Source of the DNA: Acridotheres tristis
Lineage: Eukaryota > Chordata > Aves > Passeriformes > Sturnidae
NCBI GenBank assembly: GCA_037013685.1
Contig: CM072889.1
Span: 7,325,976-7,389,975 of the forward strand
DNA: 64,000 bases
Reading direction: 5' to 3'
In this document: positions 24,206-38,038 of the stretch, piece after piece
Layout: every line of letters starts with the position of its first letter
How positions within the stretch are numbered: the first letter of the stretch is position 1
Translations under genes and position numbers: made by a program
Notes under the pieces: generated by a model
The model's database searches: none
The model's input: the letters and a program-made list of their open reading frames with translations, nothing else
Told to the model about the DNA's origin: nothing

Positions 24206-27200
24206 GTGAGAACCTGTCTTCTATCTTACATGGCTTATGTGAAAATACCAAGTAATTTATTTTCTTATTTTTGCTTTTCCATTTGTGTTTCAAATGCAAT
24301 GCCACTAAATTTCTGAGATGTGCACAGTGCATGGACAAGGCAGTAACAATCTCTGGTGTTATCAGAGTAAATTTATTTATTTATTCAACTAAGAAGGTAC
24401 CATCATTCCACTATGCATTGCCTGTTTTAGCTTGGTGGAGAACTTTGTGCTATTTTAAAATAATTTTTTTACATTTATTGGTGATAGTCTCTTATAATAT
24501 AAGCTCCAGAGATATTCTCATTGCATGTTTCATGTTATCTTTTCAGAGGGAATATCTTCTTTTTATGTTAGAGCCCTTCAACAAATTCATCTCTGTGTTA
24601 TGCTTCTGAGGCTAGAAAAGATCAACTGGGGTGAGAAGTGAAGTTAGAATTTGTCCTTCATGGACAGCAGGTCAAACAGTACAGCTCCTGAATAGCAAAG
24701 AGGCAGACTTGAAATACCTGTTACTAGGATTTGCCAGAAGCCATTTCTTGCTTTGGATGAGGGCCATTCCCCACCCATGGTGATCTGTGATACCAATCAA
24801 GCTGGTAAATGCAAAAATGCAGCTAGCGAAAGTGAGGCTGGTTTCTGTCCAGCGACCTTCTCCATGAGACTTAGTGGGAGGTGTGAATCTGCTACTACCC
24901 TAGAGCAGAGAGATGTACTGTGAACAGGGTCCTGGGAGCAGGGAAGGGCTCAGGAACTGGGTCTGAGAGCAGCCTGGCTGTGAGGAATAAACATCTTTTC
25001 GTTTGGAAGAATAGTTGGAAAGAACTGAATCTCAGCATCAAACCAAGGGCTTACTTAGGCTGAACCAACACTTTGTAAGATTCTTCCAGGCTGCTTAGCT
25101 GTGCACACAGTCACTTCATCAGCAACTTGGGAAGGACTGAGAGAGACACTTCTCCCCAGCAAAGCAGAGACTGCTCGCTGAAATTCTACTGGGATCTGCC
25201 TGAAAGCTGAAGTATGAAATGCACTCTAGAGCCAGGTCTTCTTTGCTCTTCTTGCCTTCAAAGTGACTGGTTCTTTAAAAGGGGGATTTCATCAATCTTG
25301 GTGTTAACACTGGTGTAACTAAATATCATAATGTCCTGTGATAGCAATGAGAAATAGGGGACAGTTACTAAATATCAGCTTCTGAGTGGTAAGTCAGTGA
25401 GGTGCATTGCCACTGTGCCGCTTCAGGATCAACTCGCTCTGTTCCGAGTCGTGCACACTCCATTCTCCCTTACTTCATGCAGCAGCCTAAAGCAGGCAGC
25501 AGGGAAGAACTGGTGGCTCACTGAATTTGCTTATGCGGATGTAGAACAGGCAACAATGGGGCACATCTAGTGCTCTTTAAAGGGTTGCCAGTGAAAGGCC
25601 CCTTATTCAACAAAGATCTAGAGCAGTTTTTTGCTTTAAGCACAAGAGGACCCTGCTTGTGTCCGGTGGGACCCAGATTAAACAGAGAGTAGAGAGTCTT
25701 GCTGGTTGGGATCCAGGCCTGTGGATAGACATGACGAAAAGCAGCAAAGTGCAGCAGTTCCATTAATTACTGCCCACCGGATGTTTTACTCTGGAGGCAA
25801 GTGTGGGTGAAGAATACATTCATGGTGTTTTCCTGTATCTGGCATGAGGACTAATAAGTTGTTAACCACAGTGACATGATCACTTTTGATCATATGTCCA
25901 TAACCTTTGAGGTTTTTTTTTTGGCTTCACCACTGAGTCGGTGAAGTTGGAACATCCTTGTTGGATTCCTGAGGTTTCTATGCCCTGGTTTTCTCTGCTT
26001 TGCATTTTAGTCTTATACCTCTGAACCCCTTGCATCACTGATTAGACACAAAAAAAAAGTAGAATCCTGAAGTGAGCCTGTCTAATTGGCCAAAATATTT
26101 CTTCTTCAAGCAAGTTTCCTGATGCTCTACCTGTGCTGCATTTTCAGCTGATTTTCATTGTCAGAGAGAAAGTTATTATAATCTTGATGCTATCAATAAA
26201 GATCAGGGACAGTTTAAGACAATGATTACAGGTGATGAGCATTTTACATTTTCTGACGAGTTAGGTAAGCTTATGGTGCCTTCCTCATTTTACAGGGAAG
26301 ACAATAATTACACACCAGATGACAGTGCTTCAGTTTTACAGTCTGTTGAGCTGCTGAAGAAAGACGGTGGATGTTCAGGAGTGGAGCATTTTGCAAGGTT
26401 TTGATAACATTACTGCAAATCTCACAGAGGAAAATGGATCCTGAGTGCTGAATTAAAAGCAGTATTACATAGGAAAAATATTCTGTGTAGGAATCCTTGA
26501 GTCTGAGATACTACATTTCTTGGAATCTAGCATGGAGATCTGTTACTAGTCTGCAATAAATTTCTTATTTACATTGAGAGATTGGTACTGAATTTTGGAC
26601 CCCACCTGCTCTGTACCAATTTTGCTCCATTAGAGTGAAGTAGCCCCAGTGACTGTGGTTTTGATTTCCAGCAGTGCATCCAGAGCTGAATTTGAGCTTT
26701 GCAGAATTTCAGTGCCAATTCTCTTCTGAGGCAAGTGATGAATAGGACTTTTCAAGCATAGAGCAGTTGTTCCATTAAAAGGCACAATGTTAAAGATTCA
26801 GAAGACAGGGGAGACAACTTCTGCATCTCAAAAGTTAGTACATTTTTGTGTGGAAAATTGCCCCTTTTTAGCCGCATTCACAGAAATTTGCTCAGAGAAG
26901 AATAACAGCATTCTCTGAAATGTTTAGTGCTTAAAGGTCATCCCCTTCCTCTCTGTGTGTGTTTGCAAATGTGACTAAAATTTATAAAAACAAGGCGTAG
27001 GTCTCTCTTCTTTGGAGCGAGAGGTGCGGCTTTGTACAGAAGAAGAATGTGGATGGTGGCCAGTTGGAGGGAGAATAATAAACCATGAAATTTGATCCTT
27101 GTAGCAGCCACAGAACATGGAGAACAGAGCAGCAGCCATAGGCCCAGAATGAACGTTTTGCTGTTGTTTCACTGTTTCATTAAAGCAAACACTCCACATT

Positions 27201-29082
27201 CCAAAAGAGTTACTGCTGGTGCATCGCAGCTCTACCATTTTTGTTGTTAGTGATGTACCTTTTAAGTGTAATCAGTCTGTGTCCTAGATCCTGTCTTGCC
27301 TGGACAACTGCTGCATCTGGTAGGGCTAATCTCCCCCATCTGAAGCACTATGTCTTTATTGCTGAGCATGGATGGGTATTGATTGAGGTGCTGACAGTTT
27401 GCATTGTGTGATAGCGCAAAGCCTGGTGAGGCTAACATTGCTCCCTGGCTATGAGCAGGTTTTCATTTTATTCCTATAGGGCTGATGCCTATGAGTGAAA
27501 TTATACTCAAAGGTCTGGACTCATAAATCTCGAATATAAAGATGGTAGTTAATGCCAGAGTCAAAGATAGTCTCCAGAACTATCACACACTGTTTTCAGG
27601 TGTAAAGCTTCACCACTTGACTTTATTGGCTGTTTCTGGGTGCACGAAAAGCTGCATTTGCCCAGGCAGGTTGACTTGTTGGGCATCTCCCTGATTTTCA
27701 TGTCTAAATAGTTTGTACTTGTAGATTTGCTATTCTCGAATGTCAGATATGCTGGGCCCAATTCTGCCTTCAGCAATGCTGATAATAACATCCCACTTCC
27801 AGAAGAGCTCTTCTGTCAGTTCCTCCAGTGTAAGGACAGACACAGGGTTCTGTGCAGGGGAAGGAGGAATTCTCTCCTCCCTGAAGGTAGGAAAAACAGC
27901 CGGTGATGTTCACAGTTTAAGTCAGGCTGGAATACAATAAAACCTTTGGGTGGCTATTTCGTTTCAAAGCCCAAGTTGATTTGAGTTAAAACTTGGGAGT
28001 CTCGGGGAGGAGGGGCAGGACTGCCCACTGATTGCTCTGTGTGTGAAATGCTGAGAACCAAAACAGAGCTGAAAAAGTTGCTTTGTTGGGGGTACGTAGG
28101 TGATAAACAGCCATTGTCTGGGAGGGACATGCTGTGTCTCTGAGCTCCACGTGCACCCTAGGAACCAAATGTGCTGTTCTTAGAGCTCTCTGCATACCTG
28201 CTAACATCCAGAGAGTTGTACACTGGATTGTCAGTGAAGGGTATTTGTTTCCATTGCCAAAAATACTGAGAGAGAAAAAATTACAAGAGAAGAGACAGAG
28301 AGAAAACTAATATTATTTACAATGAAAGTGGCTGTATTTTTACTACATAAGGACTGCATATGAGAGTGAAGAACATGCTGAAGACTAAAATACCCTTTGA
28401 AAAGCAACGTATTTCTTTGACTATGGTAAAAGCAATACAATAACAGTACATTACCTGAGTTGGAAGAATAAACTATAGGTTGCAGAGAAACATCAAAACT
28501 TCTGAGCTAGATTAAATATACTTCTTTTTTTTAAGTTAAAGGATCTTTCAGAGTATAACTTTTCTAAATATAGAAACAAAACTGAAGAAGGAATGTTATA
28601 AAGAGCACACTGACCCAGAGGTTGGATGTCAAAGGTAAAATAACCATAATGGAATACAAAACACACCTTTTATTAATATGAAGAAATTGTAATACCATGG
28701 CCTGATTTCTGGGTGCCATATGTTATGGGAAGTTATTTCTGCCTGTGAAAAGTCAGTGCACTGTGACTCTTAGGTAAGACTGTTCTGACTCAGCAGCACT
28801 TTTATAAGCTCTGATGCAGGTTCATGAAGAGTTTGGAAAAGCAGAAAAGACAACCTGCATCATCTGAGTACATACAGTCCTCCTGCAAGGGAAAATAATG
28901 TTCTATTTGGGATTTCCAAGATATCACTAGGCATATTCCTAAACATAAAACAATTAGAGTATCATGCATTATTAATAAAACCAAAAGTACTGGCCAGATT
29001 TTATCTGCAGTTTCAATCCCCTATCCTTTTTCTTCAGATGTCAAACTTATTTTTAAAGCTACTTTGGATGAAGTTCTCCTGG
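24206..29082. other. MAMLD1 intron (proximal part)
   Basis: This is intron following donor GTGAGA at 24206. The coding frame runs on to a stop near 24314, which would be read only if the intron were retained. No exon or mobile element is recognised. Short frames with protein-like composition (for example 26222-26404) lack splice sites and family resemblance. Confidence 0.75.
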
Positions 29083-29290
29083 TCTCTTCTCTTCTCTTCT
29101 CTTCTCTTCTCTTCTCTTCTCTTCTCTTCTCTTCTCTTCTCTTCTCTTCTCTTCTCTTCTCTTCTCTTCTCTTCTCTTCTCTTCTCTTCTCTTCTCTTCT
29201 CTTCTCCTCTCCTCTCCTCTCCTCTCCTCTCCTCTCCTCTCCTCTCCTCTTCTCTTCTCTTCTCTCTTCCCTCTCTCTTTCCCTTTTCTT
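29083..29290 (+). repeat. Polypyrimidine tract: (TCTTC)n then (TCCTC)n
   Basis: There are 208 consecutive pyrimidines on the + strand. The first ~120 bp is near-perfect TCTTC pentamers. The unit then switches to TCCTC for ~45 bp, then degenerates to mixed CT. The complementary strand is all purine. Such mirror-like polypurine/polypyrimidine tracts can form intramolecular triplexes. Frames encoding Ser/Leu/Phe repeats across it are not genes. Confidence 0.97.
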
Positions 29291-32200
29291 ATTTCTTGGG
29301 AAGCAAGTTTTTAAAATACTACCTTTTTTTTTTATTTTACCAATGCTGTGAGGAGAAAACCAGATTTGATTTCAAAGGACAATGGTAGCACAGTACCAAA
29401 GCAAAGCCTTTGAGGGATGGAGAGCTTTTGAAAGCAAAGCAACAAGCCCTTCCACTAATTAAATGCCTTTGAATAGGGGAATAAAGGAAGCTGGTGATGA
29501 ATCTGGATTACAGAGAGAAATAAGGCTGAGCCTGGAGTTTGACATCTCCACAGATGTAAAAACATCTTCTTGAATGGTCATTTCTGAATTTATATTTATC
29601 TGTGCATTGCAAGTGAGTTGCTATTTTTTCAAACTTGGAGATTCTCTATTCTGTTCTCAAGAGAGTCTGAGAGGAGCTTGACTGAAGCTATCAACTGCCA
29701 TCTTCTCTCTTCCCTCCCCTGTGAATGAGTAACGTCAGATAAATTTTGGAAAGTAAGAAGTAAGGTTGTGGAACAAAATTGTGTGTTTGGCCTCAACATG
29801 TCAACAGTAATACAACATTTTCAGAAGTGCAGTAATTAAGATAAACAAACTTTAATTAACATCTGATCTTCTGAGCTCATTGCTTTTTTGCAGTGGTTTT
29901 TTTTTTTTTTTAATTGCACGTGTTGACTTCTTGTGTTCCGTTTTGGGTATTTCAAAGCATTCCCCTATTGTAGTGGAGCCCTTGCAGCCATGTCTTAACC
30001 TCCCCACTTCTTTGGCTTGCATTTTAAGATGCTTGCAGGTACTGCCTAATGCACTCATAATTCCTTCCAGTTTAGCTCTCTGTTGTGCTGATAGTACTCT
30101 TGGACACCACATGGCATATCATTGGGGGAAGCAGTCTACAGATGAGAAACTTGTAAATAGACCAAATCCTTCTAAACACCATCTGGGGATCATCCTCCCC
30201 GACTCTCACCGTCACCCACGTTTTGGATCTGAAATTAGTGTGGACACTACACCAAAGCTGCAGCGCTTTCGTCACTATAGATGTGTCTTTCACTTGGTAA
30301 TGATCTGTTTAATAAATGGAAGGTGTTCTGCCAGCAATTGAGCATTTAGGACACAGACAACTCTATGGGAATCTCACACTGGACAAATTAAAGTCCAATT
30401 GGAAAGAAAAAAGAGGCTCAGGAGGACTCACTGTAAACAGTGTAAACACTGAGGGGTGCTGAAGGCGTTCAGGGAAGTCTCTCTCTTTGTTATGTGCAGG
30501 ACAATGAAGTGATGCCTGCAGGGCTGAGGGAGGGTTGTCCAGGGTATAGAAAGAGGAAGTAGTGCTCATGTGCTGTGAACATGTAGAGGGAAATGTGACT
30601 TACCCCAGAGAAATTTAGGGCAAGATGCTGCATTTCAGCCTGACAGGCTGTTTGCAATGTTTCCAGGTGCTCAAGACAGGGGCTGTGTCTCGGGGTTCTG
30701 TCCCTGCTCCAGTCCAGGCATGGCCGCAGAGCCCTAGGTGAGCAGAAGAGGGGGAGCCATGGCATGGGGATTCTGTATGACCCCTGAAAATCCCTTGCTT
30801 TTGTGGTTTTCAGCTCTAAGCAACAGACAAATGCTTCCTTATACTCTGCAGTGCAGGATGGGAGACAACCTCATCTCCCAAAAGTAGGTGGTGCTATCAT
30901 GCTCAAAAATGTCTAATTCGCCAGTTGTACCCAAACCCCTGTGACCCTGCCAGCCCAGGTGGACAGTTCCTCTCAGGTTTTCCAGGCAGCTGGGTAGCAG
31001 TTCACAAGTGTTCTGGGCTAAACATTAGCTGAATCAGGCCCCACCTGCAGATTTTCTTGCCTTTTTTTTTTCCCACATAACTCATGTTGTTTTCTTTATT
31101 ATCACAGATTAGAAAAAAAAATCCATATGCAGAAATCTTTAATTAAAAGTAGTTGAGCAAAAGACTTTGAACATACATATTTTCTCAACTGTGCTCTTGG
31201 ATACAATGAAGTTTTAAACATCCTGGGAATCCAGGGAAGTACTTGACAACATTCTCACTGCTTGGCTTCAGGATGAATGCCATAACCTACTTCTGTGTAT
31301 CATTCTTAAAAATAACAACTTGTAGAGTGGTTAGTGATGGGTAAGGTACATCTTCACTTACAAGTGAGCATACCCGAAATTCTTACATTGCAAAGGTGAG
31401 TTAATGGCCTAGAGTGCTGAGGAATAGGAATGAGGAAATGGTTTCCATGATCCTGTTGTACACCCAACTCATTTCAACTGTGCTGTAAATTCCCATTAAT
31501 ATCAGAACATCTTCATTCCATTTTTCCCATGTCTTTGGAAGGTAGGGTAGTACGTTGTCTGTATTTTCTGTCTCTTTCAAGTTTGGGGAGCTTGTGTTGA
31601 ACTAACAGCAGCCTGGCTTTTGGAAAATCATGCCCTATTTATTGCCTCAAATTTCATGCCTAAATTAATAAATAATTTTAATACTTTCCTCAGTGATACT
31701 GTTAGAGCATGGTATCTGCCCTTGATTTTTGGGGTGCTTTCTATCTGTTATTGTCCTGTCACACTCTAAAATTATATCAGTACTTCACAAGGCAAAAATA
31801 TATACAGAACCAAAGTCCAATTTAAGAAATAGAATAAACGCAAACAAGTGGGTAGGAGAGTCCCTGGGATGCTGTTAATGCCATGCCTGGCTCCAGCTGG
31901 TGCTCCAGTAGGGCAGGGTGACAGGAGAAGCCCCTTTGCCTTACTGTTCTGCTCCTCTGTCATTTCTGCCTGGCTGCAGTGAATGCTGCACACCAGCTCA
32001 AAGTACAAACATGTTTTGATTCAGATGCAATACCTAGAAATAACTTTCCTGGTAAAATTAACTCGGTGGGGTTTTGTTTTTTTTTTTTCCTTTGGGCATT
32101 TTGGAGAAATTTCACTGTGTGGGTGGGGGAAAACAAAGCCGTGGCTGTAAACAGGAACTGATATTGTCTGTGGGACTGAATGGGGAGAGAAACTGAACTG

Positions 32201-35200
32201 GCCTCGATGATTCTCTCATACATCTGTGAGTTTGGAAACACTGGGATGATTCACAGTTTGCTGATTAATACAGCAACAAGCAAAATGGGGTGAATTAACG
32301 GCTATTACAGAGCTGCACTGGATGGCAAATACCTCCCCAGAACAAATGATGTTTCATGAAGATTGCTTTGAGGAAGAGGTAATGGGTCTTAAATACAAAT
32401 TAGAAGCAGCCCCATCAAAGCTGTTAACATTAAGGTTTGAAAGCCAAACACTATTATGAGCTGTTTTCAAAAACTGTACATTTAGGAAGCCCATCAGTCT
32501 GTCCTGCTGGCTGTGTAATATTTCTGTCTCAAGCACTGTGGATATTTCAAGCAGCCAGCACTAATAATTGATAGAAATCCACAGTCAGAATGCAGTAGCC
32601 CTTCTTAGGGCTTTAAAGGCTAGTCACTCTATTACATGTTTTAAAGTTAAAATTTTTATATCACATATAAGCAAATATCATCATTATCAGTATATAATTC
32701 TGAAAAGCACTACCATTAACAACAAGTAATCCTGTATTGCAATTTAACATATAATTTAACAATTATACATATAGGAATGTTAAAGAATGAAGGTAGTAAA
32801 TGCATTACTTCAGTATAAATAATATTCTCAATGTAACCAGCGAAATTATTTAACATTTGTCATTGAATTAATGAAAATACAATTCCTTGGATCAGTGTCG
32901 GGCAGATGCAGATGTGAATGCAGGTTATGCACAAGCTGTGCTGAGCTATGTTTCCCCACTACAGAATTGATGAGAGACCCACAAGGAGGTTAAGCCCTTT
33001 AATGTAGCCACAATAGTGTGATATCCTGGCCTAAGACATTACATTAACAGCTTGATCTTGTAAAGATTCAAACACGCACGCCTAAAATTTACGCAGTGGG
33101 AAGTCATTCCAGGATGGCTGCAGGATTATTTCTGAGAGCAGAGTGAATCATGTATGTATCTAAGCTTTGTGTGCTCAAGAAAGACCAAAGTCTCTCCAGA
33201 GGTGGAGCAGAAGGGTGCAGCAAGAGGCCAAGCAGTCATTGACAATGCTATATGAATGTTGCAGCAAAAAAAGAGAGGGAGTTGGAAGCTTTGATGCATT
33301 TGTTCCTGCCTTAGCTCAAGTTTACATTTTAATTGTTTTTGGCTTTTCTGGTGATTTTGTTGTTGTTGTTGTTGTTACTGGGGTTTTTTCCCTCTAGGGG
33401 TTAGTACCAGCATTTTACAACTAAATTTTCAAATAAATTAGTGTTGTAATCAGTCCAGGGGTTATTTGAAGTCGTCTTGTGTTTGTTTTTTAAAGTCATC
33501 AATTGCAGAAGGAAAATTTGCCCCTTGTAGGAAGAAAAGCTGCCCCATCCTCTCAAGCACAGCAATAAAAAAAGCAAATGGGGAAAAAGATCTTCACAAA
33601 ACACTTCCCTCTCTTTTGTGATTAGCAGGCTGCTAATGTTAATGTGTTTTTTCCCTTTCCAGCAAGATGAGGACATACTACCCTGGAATATCAGTAGTAT
33701 GTATCCCTGTCATAAACAAATCAATTTCTCTTAGTGCTTAATTACTTAGGGCTTTTGAAGGCTTATCTTTGTACAATTGTCTTTAGTATTTCCTTTACTC
33801 TCTGGCATTAAGAATAAACAGTTACAGCACTGTGTTGAAGGGTAGTTTACAGGGCGCTTGTACTCGGGCATTCTGTTTTCTCTCCCCGTTGCTCTGAAGG
33901 CTGTGTTTAAGCAATGAATGAACAATCATATGACCATTATTATTTTGTTTCGTACAACCTCCTTTTCTCCTCCTTTCCTGCTCAGTGAGCACACTTCCTG
34001 CAGTAGCATTTTAGTTTTCTACATGGAATTGTGTTTAGCAGCATAGTTGCATGATGAGTATGAGATACTTTTTTCTCCTTTCCCTTCTCCCCCAAGAAAT
34101 GCCCTGTAACTTCCTCTATTAGTCCATTAAGAGCTGTAGCTCAAAATTCAGTCTGATCAAAGGAGCAGAACGAGGTTGAAAAGTGCAGATTCTAGGAATT
34201 GACTTGGCTGTTTAGATTCCCTGCTGAGCTCATTTAGACCTGGAATTAAGCTACTGCTGCTGTATTTTTCGCCCTTGGCTCGGCGCTAGCACAATGCTGA
34301 GGGCTGCGCCAGGGAGCGGGGAAGGCAGAGCTGCCACTGACTGCCCCGTCCCGGACCCAGCCCTGCCAGAGCAGCCTACATCTCCTGCACCAGCACAACA
34401 CCGAGAAATCTTGGCTTGGTTTGATAAGAAGGTCGGTGTTTACATTGCTTTAGTTACTTGACTACAGGAAGAGTAGAGAACCAGTTCACTGAAAGAGTAA
34501 ATATTGATGATTCTGTTTTTAGTTTAAACATCAAGTTTCCATCTCTTGAAGATCTTTATTGAGGTTGGGGCACATGCTACGAGTGGGAAAGCAAGAATTA
34601 AAACAAAATGTAAATGGGAAATTTGTAAACAATATGAAGTTTCTTGTAAAAGTTTTCTTTACACTGTAATGAGTCACTTCAGGAATATAGTTGGTGTTAA
34701 TGCCTATTTATACATGCAGTTAGAAACTGGTGCTGTTTTCTCTCATTAATAGTCTTGTTTTTCTTGTTTGCTTAAGGCAGAAATGCAGACTGCCCATACC
34801 TGTGGTGTTTGCTGAAGAGTGACATCTGCTTTTGCAATTCTTACACATCTCAAATTCCTGATGATGTATCTGGGAGTACAAGCTCTCCAGGAATAGTGTC
34901 AGACTCTTGATGTCATTATTTGTGATTCTACAGTTCCCCAAAGTGTGCTAATATCTCTCAAATAGAGGTAGAGTCATTTGACGTGTAAGTTCTTATCTCA
35001 CGAAGGTGAATTATTGCTAAAGTTACTGTGCTTTAGGTTATGGAGAACTAAATAATAATCTTCAAATTTTATCCTTTATAAAGCATTTATCAGAATGTGG
35101 GCTATTGCCTTTTCTATGATTTCTTATTTTTTTCTACTTATGATAACAGTATCGAGACATTTCATAAGATGAAATGCTGTCTAGCTGCATTTAAAATACA

Positions 35201-37595
35201 CATTTTGCATATTTATGCCTTGATCAAGCTGGGGGAAGGTATGTACCTGCTGCCTAGATTACTGTCAAACATAACCGAAAGTAGAGTTGAATTGTACTCT
35301 GTTCTCCTCACAGACCCTATTTGCTCCTCTGATTGGGTACTAAATGGCTTTTATTGCCGTGCCTCACTAACATTTTCCAAATAAAACCTTTTTTGCTAGT
35401 TTCTGAGGAAATAGCAGAACAACTACCACCTTAGACAGGCTGGAAGGAATCCTGTGCCATGGATTATAAACCCAAACAATTGGCCAGAACAAGGAATTAA
35501 AGTAATCCCTGATATTAGGAACATGAAAAGGAGATGACCTTCTGTACATGTGAGTTTCTAACCCAGCTGCACCACAGGCTCCCCTCTATCGCTGTTTCTC
35601 CACACCTTTACTGGGCAGAAAACAAAAGCCCAGCCGTTCAGCTGGGAAACTGGAACACATGCTTGCAAATGTTACAGACTTTTAAATGCATTTTATTTTT
35701 AACAGTAGTTTGTGATTGGAATGACAGGAAGGAAATGAGCAGAAAACATACTATTCTATCTCTATATAAAATCTTGCTTGTGAAAGATACAGTTACCACA
35801 ATAATGATGGGACACCAATTGATTCATTGTTCTGGGAGACAAGTGCTGAGCTGGAGAGCCAGCGGGGTCATTTTCTTGCTCCAGCTCCACTTTGGTTGTT
35901 TGCTGGGGAAGGGCAGGAGAAGGTTATAAAGCTGCTGCCACTTCACTCTGTTCATGTTTTTCCTCAGAAAAGAAGAAACACCACCAGCCAAGATCTTTTT
36001 CCTTTGGAAATTGTGGCTGGGAAGGGCCTCTTTGGTTCGTCAGACAAAGTGGGCAGTCAGACAGCCCCTTTCCTGAATACCAGGCAGGCACCAGACGGCT
36101 GAAGGAAGAGAGGCACCAGGCTGAATTAGATTGTCTCCTGCTTTGGACTATACGGCAGGGAGGCAGGCTTAATTGCTTTGCAGCTGTTCATTTTTTCCCC
36201 TTCTCCCTCCCCTGCATTCTCTCCCTCCTCTCAGCTGACTCCAGAGGCAGCCCCTGCTCCAGCCCCTGGAAACCTCCCAACTTGGGGGCAGAGTATCAGA
36301 AGTTTGTGGACTCATTTTTATGAGTCTTCGTACTCTTTCCTCAAGCCCTGCAGCAAATGGGAGCAGAAAGGAAAGTATTAAGGAAAAATTGGTGTAACTT
36401 GGTGTTTTGTTGTTTTTTCCTGGGTTAGTTGGTGCCCTGGTTTCTGAAAGCTGCTAGGACAGGGGCAGGGCAGCACCAAGCAGGTGGCTCAGGTGGCATC
36501 GTATCAGGAGAGGGAGCAGGGTGTCATCCACCACTGGTATCCTGTCTGAGCAGACAAACCTGAAGAGCCTTCAAACGAGCCCCCTGTGATGTGGCACTCC
36601 CTGCAGCAGGATTTACAAGATATTTGAGGTTTGCTCTCCAGAGCTGCCACTCCCTTTACAGAGCTCTCCCAGCCTCCTGCCAGGTGGTGTAACTGTCAGC
36701 TGGAGCTGGTTTGGTGATGGTAAAAGAGCCTTGACACCGAAATGGTCTTGCCAAGAACTATTCAAGGCAAAGCTCTTTTGAACCTTGGAGAACTCACAGA
36801 GTGCTCCAGCCCTCAAAAACTGCTCAGGTCAGACTTGCAATTTGCATGTATCTATAATCCCAAACTGTCTGAACCTCATGTTTGTTCAGGAAACAGTTTG
36901 TTTTCTTAATTGCTCTCACTCCTGGATTTAAAAATATAAAAGGTGTTTCCATGCTGGAGCAATGAAGTTGTGGGAAGCACTGTGCTCACCTGCTCTGCAG
37001 AGAGGGGCTCTGCTTGCTTGCTACTCAGCTAGCCTTCTCAGTTCTGTTCACCTCCAGCAGCAATGTCAACTTAACCCAATTTTTCAGCTGGAATTGAGTG
37101 CCACAGGCAAGCTTCAGCGATGTCTCTTTAATTCCTAAACTTGTAGTAGAATTTTGTGAATATTTTCCCTCCAGTTCTACTGACTCATGCAGCCCAGGGA
37201 CTGGAGGCAGTGAGCGAACTGAAGACTGTAAACCCAAGCCTAATTTACTTATCTGGTAAAGCCAGTTGTCAGTAAGTCTTTCACCTCTCTATCCAAAAAG
37301 ACAGAAGCTCCTGTTAGTCTGTTTGGACTCCCAGGTATAAATATGGCATCAGTAGTACTTGACTGTCCTAGGCCAATGCACCTCCTGTACTAAGATGCCC
37401 TATCTGGGTGACAGCATTCCAATGGGAAATGCTGCTGAGCGTACAGCACAGTGCAGGGCAACGCACAGGCTGTCATGGCACACTAATCTCTTTATTCTGG
37501 ACCTGTTTGTTGCTTATTTTTTATTATATCCTTAACAGCCTAAACCAGGAGGTGGGCACCAGTGCAGGGTTTTGACACATTTCTTTTGAGGCCCA
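29291..37595. other. MAMLD1 intron (middle part)
   Basis: No exon or intact repeat is recognised. Notable stretches are an AT-rich block at about 32640-32880, a short (TTG)n at about 33359-33374, a small GC-rich patch at about 34270-34390, and an unexplained frame around 30100-30300 reported separately. Confidence 0.7.
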
Positions 37596-37601
37596 GAACT
37601 G

Positions 37602-37973
37602 TGTGGAGACCTTGAGAGGCACTCCCAGTTAGAAAGACAGGAGAAGCCTCTCAGTTATCTCGTTTTGATAACGAATCCTGTTCTATCAGGTCAAGACAAC
37701 CCTTGTTCTGTTCCTTAGGACAGCCCCCTGCCCTCTCTCTGTCTGTCAGCCTTTTGGTCACTCCCACCCTGGTTCCCTGTTGGCCCCTACACCCTAACCC
37801 CACCCTTGTAAAATCCCCGTGTACTTAACCCAAAACCCCAGACCATTGCCTTTGCCTCTGAGGTCCGGGACTGTGCACACGCGTGGCTGAAAGAAACATC
37901 TCTGTGAAACCCTCGCAAAGGCCATTCCTGTTTCTCCACCTGTTTCACGTCCACAAGAACCCCAACCACAATA
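37602..37973 (+). repeat. 5' LTR of the Y-box-carrying element
   Basis: The 372-bp LTR begins TGTGGAGACCTTGAGAGGC and ends CCACAATA, where the 3' copy ends CCACAACA. It is followed by AA and the primer binding site. It differs from the 3' LTR by roughly 17-20 substitutions by eye (about 5%). It also has 13 bp absent from the 3' copy in the CCCAAAACCCCAGACCATT region. An AATAAA at 37970-37975 exists only because of the ATA end plus the AA spacer, so it is probably not the element's own polyadenylation signal. Confidence 0.88.
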
Positions 37974-37975
37974 AA

Positions 37976-37993
37976 TGGCGCCCGAACAGGGAC
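37976..37993 (+). promoter_or_regulatory. Primer binding site, tRNA-Lys type (18/18)
   Basis: TGGCGCCCGAACAGGGAC is the complement of the 3' end of the lysine tRNA used by lentiviruses and several betaretroviruses. It lies two bases after the LTR. The perfect match in an element with ~5% LTR divergence fits its role and position. Confidence 0.93.
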
Positions 37994-38038
37994 GGATCAC
38001 CCTGAGACCACCCCGAAAGAGTTTCTAACCACACTGTG

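Noticed and set aside
26222..26404. 60-codon frame with protein-like composition
   Set aside because: No splice sites, no family resemblance and no continuation. Treated as chance.
29038..29388. Long Ser/Leu/Phe repeat open frames
   Set aside because: Produced by the TCTTC/TCCTC pentamer array, which is open in every frame. Not a gene.
37970..37975. AATAAA as polyadenylation signal of the smaller element
   Set aside because: Created at the LTR/leader junction by a point change. The 3' LTR, which would have to provide it, lacks it.
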